A stretch of 64,000 bases of DNA from Thereva unica. Lineage: Eukaryota > Arthropoda > Insecta > Diptera > Therevidae. The notes under the pieces were generated by a model. That model saw only the letters and a list, made by a program, of their open reading frames with translations. It ran no database searches and was not told the DNA's origin. The position numbers and the translations under genes are program-made. Below, piece after piece: positions 11,772-22,605 of the stretch (position 1 is its first letter; each line of letters begins with the position of its first letter). The stretch is from contig OX465284.1 in assembly GCA_949987705.1 (NCBI GenBank), positions 117,471,052-117,535,051 of the forward strand, in the 5' to 3' direction.

Positions 11772-12601
11772 CTTAAATAAGTCAAATTAACTACTTAAAT
11801 TAAAGAAATTCCAAAAAAAGAAAAATTTCAATTCCTGAAATCTCAAAAAAATGCATAAGAATCACACTGATAAAAACTCAGTTTCTAGGCCGTTTTGTGT
11901 TATCATAAATAATCGCTATTAAGTTAATTATTATTAAATATGTATTATTTACATATTCTAATATATTTTTAATTACTTAAAAACATAATTTCACAATTTT
12001 TCATTGTTTAATTTAATCAAAATCAATTAAATAAACTCCTGAAATTATTAAACGTGGAAAATTGCATATTTCTAAAAGTTTAATGTCTAACCATAGTTTA
12101 AAATTCACGTTTTTTGATAAGCGCAGGGATCCTCTATCTAATGGATAAATTTACAATGGCAAGTTTCGCAACTTTGTATGAGAAAACTTTGACACTCCGC
12201 ATTGTAATTTCTGACATGTCATACAGGATCCGTGCGGTTACCAAAAAACGCTCGTTATTTCGATAAGCAGTAGACTCCTACAACTATGCAATTTCTTATT
12301 ATGCCATATTTAGGGCTATTTGATAATTCCAAAAGTTTATTTAATTGATTTCAATTAAATTAAACAATAAAAAATTGTGAAATTCTGTTTTTAAGTAATT
12401 AAAAATATAATAGAATATACAAATAATACATATTTAATAATAATTAACTTAAGAACGATTATTCGTGATAACACAAAAACGGCCTAAAAACTGAGTTTTT
12501 ATCAGTGTGATTCTTATGCATTTTTTTTGAGATTTCAGGAATTGAAATTTTTCTTTTTTTGGAATTTCTTTAATTTAAGTAGTTAATTTAACTTATTTAA
12601 G
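11772..12601. mobile_element. Long-arm foldback (inverted-repeat) element, about 830 bp
   Basis: The left arm (11772 to about 12110) and right arm (about 12240 to 12601) are reverse complements over most of their 340-360 bp. Matched landmarks are CTTAAATAAGT at both ends, ATGCATAAGAATCACACTG, ACTCAGTTT.TAGGCCGTTTT, a TAATTATTATTAAATATGTATTATTT block and CACAATTTTT.ATTGTTTAATTT. The loop of about 130 bp (GGATCCTCTATC...ACAGGATCCGTG) is not open for long in any frame. It looks like a non-autonomous foldback or MITE; no transposase is present. Confidence 0.85.
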
Positions 12602-12756
12602 GTTTATTTAAGTCGATTTATGTATTTTATATAATTTAGTAGTATTTTTTTGTTCAAGTATTATAGTAGTATTTTTTTGGGAATATGCTTCATTGCTTAA
12701 TACTGAATTTAAACAACCAAACAGGATTTCAAAATTTATTTCCACCAAAAATACTT

Positions 12757-13098
12757 TCATATAACAATAATGAGTTTTAGGGAGTGATGCTTAGTTGTAA
12801 AGGGACTTCCCAGGGTGTCTGTGAATTCAGTCCCACCTCGGCCTGACCAGTATTTCTCGAGGTAATGGGCATTTTGTAGCCCTCCCTTAAAATTCATGGG
12901 AGCTATGGGACCATTCCAGGAAATCACAAAATGGTTCATACTTACCGAGCCCAACAATTCGCCGGAAAACTGAAGCCTCGCTGGACATGGCCCACTCTCC
13001 TGATTGACTGGATCTATATCATTTACTCCTAGTTGGTCCTTGAAATGGATTGAAACATTAAACGACCAAACTTGAGTAGTTGAATAAATAAAAAACAC
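12757..13098 (-). other. Unassigned 113-codon open frame
   Basis: The open frame runs 342 bp in DNA that is clearly richer in G and C than the flanks. It contains a stretch with DIDPVNQESGPCPARLQF and a GRGGTEFTDTLG stretch. I do not recognise the product. There is no obvious splice partner, and it sits beside a foldback element, so it may be a transposon remnant rather than a gene. Confidence 0.25.
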
Positions 13099-13236
13099 AT
13101 TTTTTAAATAGTTAAATTGCTTTTAATAGGTCTTTTTCTAAATTCTTGTGATTACTAACGTTAAGGTACAAACAAAAGTGTACTTGTCAATACTAAAACT
13201 TGATTATCATCTTACTTATTAACATTATACACATGT

Positions 13237-13251
13237 GGGGGGGGGGGGGGG
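13237..13251 (+). repeat. Homopolymer run of 15 G
   Basis: An uninterrupted G15 tract follows ACATGT in AT-rich DNA. Confidence 0.95.
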
Positions 13252-13553
13252 ATAAATATGAAACATTCACTTAATACAATTTCAAAGATAATACCTTACA
13301 CTAGGTTCTCATTATCCTGTCCAAACTTACACAAAAACTTAAAACTTCTTTATTCTGTTACGTAGATTATGTATTTTGATAATAAATGTCTATAACAATT
13401 AGGTCATTGGAAGCAAGCAAAACGCGCATAAGCGTCGAGCTTGAAATTGCATGATTTGTTGATGAAAGGATCAAAGGATGAAAAGGATTGCATTTTTTCA
13501 CTCGTGGTTATCCTTTAACCAGTTTTGTTACTATTATTTATAATGAAACTTCT

Positions 13554-13559
13554 TTTATT
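13554..13559 (-). terminator. Polyadenylation signal (minus strand) for the membrane protein gene
   Basis: TTTATT on the plus strand, 130 bp beyond the stop at 13690. Confidence 0.4.
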
Positions 13560-13689
13560 TACTTCTTCTTTTTTATATCACAATGTTAGTAAGCAACACG
13601 TTGCGTAGGCAGGAGGTACTTTTGTAAATGATGGCATTTGCGTCATTAATTCCTCAAATGCTTAAGTTTCTTGTTTTCTCTTTTTTAAT

Positions 13690-16630
13690 TTAAAGCTTTG
13701 TATGTTTAACGGTATCAGTCCAATAGTTTTGTATTGTCATTGCTTCCAACGAATTAAGAAAAGAATCATTATCCAGGCTGTACATTTCATCGGAGTTGTC
13801 CTAAAAATGATAATAGTTTTTAATCAATTATAGTTCTCTAATTTGAATATAGGGTGTCTTACTCTTATCGTGCTATCATCAATGTAACCGCTGGAGTCTG
13901 GTTCACTTAGGGTTTGTGGCTTATTTAGATATCGCCTGCGATATAAAACAATTCCAACTAGTGCAACCCCAAAACAAAGACCCAAAACTGCAAAGCATAT
14001 TCCAGATATGGCTCCGGCATCAAGTATGTAAGCTCTCTGGAAAGAATTGGATACATTACTAAGATCATGTTAAAAAAAAGGATTTAGTATATTAGTAGTG
14101 GGCGAGTCTGGTATGGTTGGTTTAGATATCTCCAACGCTTTTCACATAGACCCCTGTGTTGACAGGCGAGTCGTGTTTCGTGACAAGTCGTTTGAGTTGA
14201 AGAAAGTGATGTTTCAGTCGAATTAGGACTTTCAGCACAGGCGCCTAGTGTGGAAATGCTAAGGTGAGTTAAGGCCCCTGTGCTGAAAGTCATGATTCGA
14301 CTGGAACGTCACTTTCTTCTACTCAAACGTCGTGTGGTGACGACTCGACTTTCAGCACAGGGGCCATAGTACAGCACCCTGCTCTGTTAACTAAAACTCC
14401 AAGCTATTTGTTTACGCTTTGTTCTGAGGATCAAAATGAAGTACTGTCTTATCTCTAACAAAAGCTGTGCCGTTCTTCCGTTTACAATTATTCCAGAAAA
14501 CCTATTCTTGCAATTCTATGAGGTCTAGTGGCGCGTACATAACATTTCCTATTAAACGAGTGTGTTATATTTTCCTCAGTTTTCTATTCAGAGCTTAGTG
14601 AAATGGAAGCAGTTGGAACTGATTAATGAATTTGTTTGATGATGTTTTGTTGGGTAATTACCATACTTCTTCACATATGACTTAGTACAAAATACAATAA
14701 AAACCTTGATTTCTACTACTTCGTCACAGACTGATTTCGATCTAAACAAGCTTAGTACCATAACTTTCTGCACTAAAACCTCACTTAATATCATAATTAT
14801 TTCAAATCGCCTACGAATCTCTGAAAAAGTAGACAAAAAACTTACAATGATCAAATCCTTTACCTGTATAGAAAGTGCTTCTGATGAAATGTTGCCATCA
14901 TCTTGCTCATCAAAATCTAAGGAAACTGCAGCCGACCGTGCCAAAAGATTTTTCGCATCAGATGAAAAGTTAATATGTTTGAACTCGTGTCGGTATTCAG
15001 CTAGCACCTTAGACTTCCGACTGAGCTGCCGTTCAATTCCCGCTCTGATAATCTCTTCTTCTTTGGTGATATTCTCCCATGTATGTGGCTTGTAATGATA
15101 AGGTTTAACGTCATCGAGGAAATCGACTGCAGATGCTGATGCTGTTTGATTTGACTGGGAAGATGATTCTTCGGACGAATCGCTATTATTGCTGGTGTTA
15201 TGGTCGTAATCAATGAAATCGGCATGACTTGATGATAATAGATGAGACGTGTTATTGGTGATCTCTTCGCCTGATTCAACAGCCGCCACTGGTTGCGATG
15301 AGTTTGAAATTGCTTCCACTGGTGAGTTTGTACTTAAATACATAAAAGACTTTATTAAGTTTGTCAGCTCCAAATAAATTTTTTTTAAGTTTTGTGTTCT
15401 TGCAAAAAAATCGAAGTTTGCAAATGTCCTTAGCTTTATTACAGTAATACAAAGTACTATAAAGTCTCAAATAAATTACTATAACAGAAGTTTGTGTCAG
15501 GAGCTTACAGACACCAACTGTGGCATTGAAACAGTAATATTTATATGTTTATGTTGCAGCTAAGCCAAATTTATTCTTAAACTAAATACTGCCGAAATTG
15601 GCGGCAGGCCAATCCTTATCATTTGACTGCATATGTGGAATGCTTGGAGGCGAGTTGAAAAGGTTTAGTGGCATGAAACTGTTTTTAACCCTTCAAGCAT
15701 TACAACAAGCCCCATTTCACTAAATATAAACAATTATAAAGAGGAGGATTCAAGGAATTTAGGTTATGGATTATTGGACAGAAATTGGCTTTGATACTTG
15801 CAACGAAATAAAAATCCTTGTTCCATTTCTGGTACTATTCTTCTCTTTATAAACCAATTTTTTGGCTAAAGCGGGCGTGAAAAGAGAGGGGTAAGCGCGA
15901 AGGGGATGAGCCGAATGTGCTAATCTGTAGTTAAGGGTATAAGATACCCTGGATTGGAAGTCGGAGCGCTATGATAGTACTAATAGAATCTTGTCAGGGT
16001 TGTTACATTCCTACAGTGGCTCAAAAGGCGTTCGCTCGTGAAGCACACAGTATCTTCTCGATAAGCTTACCTAATATACATACATACAACATATTTTACT
16101 TACCTTAAAAAACTAGAAGTATTCGTATTATTATTATTAACTATCATATTTTCAGCATCGCCTTTGGTCCTATTAACGCTTAGATGTGTATCATTTAAAC
16201 CCTTACTCTCCTCTGTTATATCAGGAACCAAACGTATCACACTACTACTATCATTACCTAGACGATGATCAATAAAGGAATTGTCACTTATCCTACCATC
16301 AGTTTTGCCATCAGCCTGCTCCTTATTCTCAAGGATTTCTTTATCACGTATAGCAGCTGCATTCAGATTATCTTCACTGCCAGAGAAGACATCATCCATG
16401 TCCGACGATGCAGCCGTTGGGAATTTAATGGGTTTATCATTGATATACGCGGAGTTTTCGAAGGGCGGACTCAAAGGATATGTTTGGACAGTTGAAGTTG
16501 TTGTCGCTAGTAGGATTGCTGTTATAACTGAAACATATTTGAATGTAAGTGTGGTTAAAGCATAAAATAAATGAATACCTCCTAGGGTGCTTGTTATCCA
16601 AAACCAATGCGTCCACCAGTACCACGTCAT
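13690..16630 (-). CDS. Type I single-pass membrane glycoprotein, 409 aa, family not recognised
   Basis: Exons, 5' to 3' on the minus strand: 16630-16579, 16527-16104, 15332-14864, 14036-13863 and 13800-13690. Phases agree, giving 410 codons with stop. Residues 1-35 are Trp-rich then hydrophobic (VITAILLATTT), a likely signal peptide completed across the first intron. The ectodomain (about 35-315) is low-complexity, Ser/Asn/Asp-rich, with many N-x-S/T sequons and acidic runs such as DFIDYDHN. One membrane helix (about 322-347) ends in the stop-transfer RRR. The 62-residue cytoplasmic tail is the least repetitive part: SGYIDDSTIR, then EMYSLDNDSFLNSLEAMT. Tyr in acidic context could be phosphorylation or sorting sites. 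The fast-evolving ectodomain with an ordered tail suggests a surface or adhesion-type molecule; this is inference only. Confidence 0.82.
14151..14365. repeat. Palindromic MITE-like composite repeat inside an intron
   Basis: Two units of about 94 bp (14151-14244 and 14273-14365) are separated by 28 bp. Each unit has inverted ends GGCCCCTGTGCTGAAAGTC / GACTTTCAGCACAGGGGCC (the left one worn). The spacer AGTGTGGAAATGCTAAGGTGAG matches the copy near 33.4 kb, so the two-unit form is the transposing form. ATAG flanks both sides and may be the target duplication. It lies in the intron between exons 3 and 4 of the membrane protein gene. Confidence 0.85.
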
Positions 16631-18784
16631 GATAATCGTTTGTATTTCAGTTTGACGACAATCAACCGAACGTTCGCCTCATTCAATTTCCTGAAAGAAC
16701 AATCGAAATGCAAAAAAGTAGGTCTCAATCAAATCAGTTCAAATGTAATCGAATTAGTAAATCATGGGAAGTTTTAGATTTTAGATAATGAAATTTATCG
16801 AGCCCAAAATGAAATCAAACACAAGAGAAATGACACAGTCTATTGAGTTCTCGATCGTATGCCAAAAGGGTTACATTGCGCCCCGATATTGGTTTTATAA
16901 ACCATGAGGTAATGCGTTACTCATGCGCATCGATGGACGGGCGGAAAAAAATAAGTAAAAGAGAACTCTGCCTAGATGTTGTTTTTTCTCTTCTGCTTCT
17001 TCGACTATATTTCTTTCCGGATTGTGAGGAAATTAATTACGTGACTCACTCCGAGGCAGAGATTATTCATCCCACTTGGTTGGGTGCTTTTCGGTGGCGA
17101 CTTAAGCCACAGTCTGGCGACATCACTATTACGTACTCAAACAATATATACATATATTCACCGAAAATTCGTTTGAATTGTGTCTAAACTGGATCGGCAG
17201 ACGTCTGCTTCATTTGAATACGATTAGGTCAACCGAAACGGACTAATCCCGACATCCCAGATGCGCTTTATCCATTTGAAATCTCGGCTTCTACATTTCA
17301 TAAGAGGCGCGATTTGGTGTTTATGGTGATTTTTACTACTTTCTTCCATGCACCGACATTTGTCTGGCTTGAATGCATTTTATTAGTTAATTCCTTATTG
17401 TGTCACGTAAATCTCGTCTGGATTTCGCCAGAGAAAAAACGAAATAAATATTTTCTTTGTGACATAAAAAAGACAGAACAGAAAAAGCATCCAAAAGCGA
17501 AACTACGCAAATTCTTTTTTGTGTTATTATATGAGCACGTCGCCAAAATAACAAATTACATTAAAAAATTAGCGTCGCCGACTTTATCGAGTGTCGTCAC
17601 ACCTTAGTTCCAAATGTGGAAGGTATTCATGAAATCTGCGCGTTTTTTTCTTTTGCTATGAGAAGAATACACGCAAAATGAAAAAGTTCGTTGTTTTGGG
17701 CGGCTTGGAAAAATTATGGCTGGGCGGAAATTAAATTGTTGTTAACCGTTATTTGTGACAAGTAAGGTTGATTACAAGATGGCGTAGATGCGAAGATAAA
17801 TGGCAAAAGGCTATAACCGAAGGTGTTAGCAGTTTATGGAGTCGCAGAAGTATTGTTTTGTCTCGAATGGAGATGTCTGAAATTTTTTGAGTGGGCTCAT
17901 TGTAATTTGATTAATGTTGTTTATTTTTACTTTTGGTATTGCAGATGGCAAGCTCCGGGAAATCCTAGATCGTTATTTTATTTACTATAAGCATCAACCT
18001 AGGTTGTCTCACATAAAATTCAGGATTGTGGTTAAGCTAATAATTCTAAAATTATCGATTTGACTTTGAAGTGTGAGGAGATGAAGTAGCTTTCAAGTAC
18101 GTGTGTAAAGTTATAGTGACTTTCAGTAGGCTTGAATCACATCAGGTTCAAAAAAATTAGCACTTGACTTAAGAAAAATCATGTCAACGCATTTTGAGTA
18201 AGTGAAATTAATCCCACTTTTAAATTGTGACCAGTCATAAGTCACAAGCTTTTAAGACTCGTACTTGTCATTCAGTGTTTGTGACTATTCTTATTACTAT
18301 CAGATTTTTTGGTGTTTTTAGCACTCAGTCGCAAGAAAAAATCTTAAAAAAGTAACCTCTAATGATGAACTTGTATTCGTATAATGAGATAAAGCAAAGT
18401 CTAGGCGACAACGTAACCAAGGTACGCCAGAAAATATTTTTGCAGTAAGGCAGAGGCTGCGTCGAATATGTGGGAAAGCATGAAAAATGTGTTAAAACCC
18501 GACTCTGTACTCTTGTGACTTGCAATTTGCATAGTCACAATTTCGATAGCCGTTGTCACTGTTTGCGGATTATCAAAATTAGAATACCAAATTGTCTTGA
18601 GACTCACTCATTCAGACTTGTTATTGCGTTGTGACTGTTTTTAAAATACGGCTATAAATGTGACTGCGTTAGTTTCAAGTAAGTTTCAAGTCAAGAACTC
18701 AACCCGTTCATGTAAACGTAATAAATTGCAAATTAAAATGTTTTTGTTTTCATTGGAGATGCCTTCGTCGCTTATTATGCTTAA
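16631..18784. other. Upstream flank of the membrane protein gene, no gene recognised
   Basis: This probably holds the 5' UTR, promoter and upstream control DNA of the gene at 13690-16630. The open frames at 16843 and 17314 (114 and 97 codons) lack recognisable domains or splice context. Confidence 0.4.
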
Positions 18785-18915
18785 AGGCGTCGGCAGAAGA
18801 AAGGGCAGGGAATTTGTTGTAAAGAAGGAAGTCAAGAAGCGAAGGCAGGGTGGATTCGAAGCACGGACCTCTCCGATGGTAGGTGCCTTAATCCATAGGC
18901 TATCGAGGCCCGCAA
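18785..18915 (-). repeat. tRNA-derived SINE head, minus strand
   Basis: Read on the minus strand, CCTCGATAGCCTATGGATTAA is a box A-like head and GTGCTTCGAATCC a box B. A pyrimidine-rich body (CTTCGCTTCTTGACTTCC) resembles the copies at 11300 and 22270. Confidence 0.65.
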
Positions 18916-21900
18916 ATATTATATAATATTCAGATGATTATTTCACGTCAGTAATATTAGAAAATTGAATTTTTTTAAATACTCTAAAGATATCTTTTGT
19001 TTAAATTTGAGAAATTGGAAGAAAAATCACACATCACTCATTCTACATAAATGTTATATACGAAGCCAACCCAAATACCATAGAAACAACTGACAAAGCA
19101 CCACTTACGAGTATGTCATTAACGCCATTAAGTTGGGCATATCGATCACACCAACGACGACTGGAACTGCTGACGTCTATTTGTACAAAACCACCACCAA
19201 ACACTCTCCTTAAATTCTGTAAACAAATGTAATGAAGCCCCCGATATCAATCTCCTAAACAAACAAGTCCTGATTTAATTTAACTCTTAACTTGAAAGGC
19301 TCTATTAGGAACTGTGTTGGGCTGCTATCCAGAAAGTCCCCTTAAGACTTCGTTTTGCGCGAGACTTTTAATTCGATAACAACAGAAAAACTGAAACAAA
19401 ATTACGGACATTAACGGAAATAATGAAGAGTTGCAGTTGCTGGATGATTGCTACCCCGTGACCCCTTTCGCCGGCACAACTAAACCCGGATACTTCCTTA
19501 TCTTTCTGGCGAATTAGAAAATTTCGCGGGCTCCCATTACAGTTAGATGAAATTTGTCTAATTAAGACACGGAATCGCGGCTCGGGCACGCACCGCGCAA
19601 TAAAAGGAAATGGCGACAGCAACAACAACAACACGAACAAGGTTTTGTCACTTAATTGAGTTTTCACGTGCGAAAAAAATAACAGTTTTTAAGTAACTCG
19701 AATTTCATGGAGGCAGCGACATAAACGCCACTAAGCCAAGCCTTTCTTTCTATGGCCGCGCGGGGCGGGGGGCTTCCCTGGCAAGTCAACAAAATCGACG
19801 AAAACTGTACGTCTTCCACAAGCTGGGGCCCGGGCCAACGGCGACGTCGCAGTCAAACAGTGAAATTTGCCATGGGCTACTGCCCAATTCGTCATTAATC
19901 CCGGTAATGGCGGCGCGCTCCGCGGCTGCGCTAATTAAATCCGGAGAGGTCGAGCGTTTTGTTGACTTCTAGTATTGCCTAGACTCGAAAGATGGCAGCA
20001 AAAAACCGAGCGGTGGTTACGCAAGGCCTTTCAGGTTTCGGGCGGTTTTTTTGGTTTTTTGGTTAATAGCTTTTAATTTTTTGATGAAATTTATGAATTC
20101 ATTTGCAAAGCAGGTGGATTACGTACTTGGACAACTATTGTAGTGGTTGCAGCAGTGCGCTTGACATCCTAGTAATTATGCAAGTAATGGCCAAGAAACG
20201 CTCTTGATTATGGTACATTACGAGCATGCAATCGGGCAAATATTGCATGGCAGCATGATGAAAGATAGGAGATCTATTATCTAAAATTGAGACTTCGGAC
20301 AACAATTGCTAATTGTGAACGTAGAAGAATGACGTGTTGTGTGCCTAATGGCAAAAATTGCAGGTAAACAGTTTTTGCTGAATTCCAAAATGACCATCTG
20401 AATAATCAGTGAAATTTGATTGTAGTTTCGTGGGATAGTTTGGAACAATTGAAAAGCAAGTATCGGAAGCAAGTATACTCGTTGTGCTAATGACACCCAA
20501 GAAACCGGTCCAGCGTCCCTTGTCAGAAGAAGACGGTGAAGTCCTATTGGTTTCGATGATATTAAGTGGTGGTACGGGATTAAAACGAGTTAAGACATTA
20601 TTGTCTACAAAATCTTGTTCTCGTTAATGCAGTAAGATGTAAGCCACCATATTTTTATGCATAAACTGCATTATCAATAGTACGTCGCCCTCTGGGTTCT
20701 TAATCATCTCTACGAAGAAATAGGAAATATTGGACAATAATAATCTGCCTAGTGCTTTCGCGACTTTTCAAAACTCTTTCGCAGCAACGTCAATAAACTT
20801 TTCTCGGAAATTACAGCAATACAACGAAACAAGCCCAAATTTATGGAAGGGCAGAACGATTTTAAAATGTTTTTCCACTTTTCTTGAGTATAATAAAAAC
20901 CAATAAAAAATCTCCATCTACACTTGCCCTTTTGACATTCGGAAGCTTCCACTCATGCAAATATACATAATCCCCTTCCGAACAGCCTTCGAGGGACTCC
21001 CTTATGGGGAAACGACGTAATTTATTTATTATTGAAAATCCATAACGAGTTAGGACGCCCCTGCTCCAGTGCAAGACGTCTCATGTCATCGTTCTGCTAA
21101 AATTATGTCACAACATATTGGCAATCGACGGTGTTGCCTTCGTGCGGCGTCTCCACTCTCTTCATCACAAAGCAGCTCCTGTCGGCCATATAACCAACGT
21201 TTAAGATGATTGGTGACCTCATCGAAATGGGGAATTGTAAAGGAATGTTACAGATTTAATTTGGAGCGCCTTTAGTGTTCCCCTGTAGGCACGAAACGCC
21301 TGCGGCAAACTCCTTTCCCGGCAAGCGTGATAAATTTATTCTGATCGAGAAAATCAAGGTAGACGACACCTAAGCAGACAGCATAAGCTCAACAGGTGCT
21401 CGATGCGGCACTCGAAATTGATAATACTGTTTGCATTGTTATGGCGACGGAAGCTGAATAATTCGCAAGATGTTCGCAGTGGCGAGCAGGAAATTGAGTG
21501 CCGCCATGATGGAAGAATGAGGAGGACACGAAGCTGGAATGGTTTTTCGCATAATGAAAAAGAAACCCCGAAATATTTCGTGGGCGATTAATTCCCCGCA
21601 GAGTGTCCTTAGGGGATTTGTTTAAAGGCCTTCTTTCTTCTTATTTAATTTTCGTGCTGGCCGTAAACCTCGATTTGTCATTATTATCACGTCACAATCT
21701 GTACGCAAAATCCGAATAAGCCGTAAAAAATCATCAATCACACCACGAAGCCCAGTTTTAAATTTATGCTGAAAGAATGCTTCTAATTGACATTGACGGG
21801 CGTAAGTTGGGATTACTGTGGATAGATTATGTGAGTGAGAAGATTAGAAATTATTTTGATCCAAATTGGAGTAGAAATTGCGCAATTTGGAACTCTTATC

Positions 21901-22265
21901 AAATTTTGGGTAGGAGCTCAAAAGTAGCCCACTCAACAAGTGTACTGACAATCCTTTCTACTGTGCCTTAACAATTTCTTAGTGGCGTTAAGAGACGGCA
22001 CAGAAAGGAACCGCAATATAACGAATACAGCTATCTTAGAATCCCTGAGGGAGTTATGCACCAAAGGAGCATTTCGCCCAACGCCAAGCGACGCGGTAAA
22101 TACTATCCCTTGCCTTCTTCCACTGAACCTCCTCACTAAGTACATTTTTTTTTTGTGGAAGACTAGAGTCTCAGGGAAGACCCTTTATACTGTCGACAAT
22201 CTATTTTCTTCATATAGAGTGCAATGTCGAACAGCAGCTCTAGTCGGGGAAGGAAGGAACTGCCA
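18916..22265. other. Intergenic, no gene recognised
   Basis: Unique-looking DNA with locally higher GC (around 19.7-20.0 kb). No open frame shows a domain. It could hold distal enhancers, but nothing in the sequence proves it. Confidence 0.35.
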
Positions 22266-22269
22266 CAAC

Positions 22270-22605
22270 CTACCCGCGATATTTTTAAGTCCACCTACTT
22301 CCAACCGTTACTATTGCGACTTTGACATCGGGGCATCGAGAAACAGCTCGCTGGAGTGTTATGCCTCCTGAAACGAGTTGAATCTCATCAACCAACCGAT
22401 GACATGCGCTTTGGCGAAGCGGGGAAGGGCTAAGGAAGGCTATGACAAGAGGAATCAGGAATGTAAAGAGGGAAGAAGAAAGAAGAAAAGTTATGTAGGT
22501 GGGAAATTGGAAAAGGCGAAGGACCGTGGGGCTTGCCCGGGAATCGGACCCGGGACCTCTCGGATAGTAGCTAGACGCCTTACTCCCTAGGCTACCGAGA
22601 CCCGA
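22270..22605 (-). repeat. tRNA-derived SINE, best-preserved copy
   Basis: On the minus strand it starts at about 22605 with GGGTCTCGGTAGCCTAGGGA (box A) and GGTCCCGGGTCCGATTCCCG (box B), the tRNA-like head. The body then runs to GGTTGGTTGATGAGATT near 22372, continuing some way to about 22270. The acceptor ends do not pair fully, so it is a SINE and not a working tRNA gene. Confidence 0.82.

Noticed and set aside
22530..22605. Functional tRNA gene
   Set aside because: The head has good pol III boxes but the acceptor stem does not pair and a SINE body follows; the same head recurs elsewhere.
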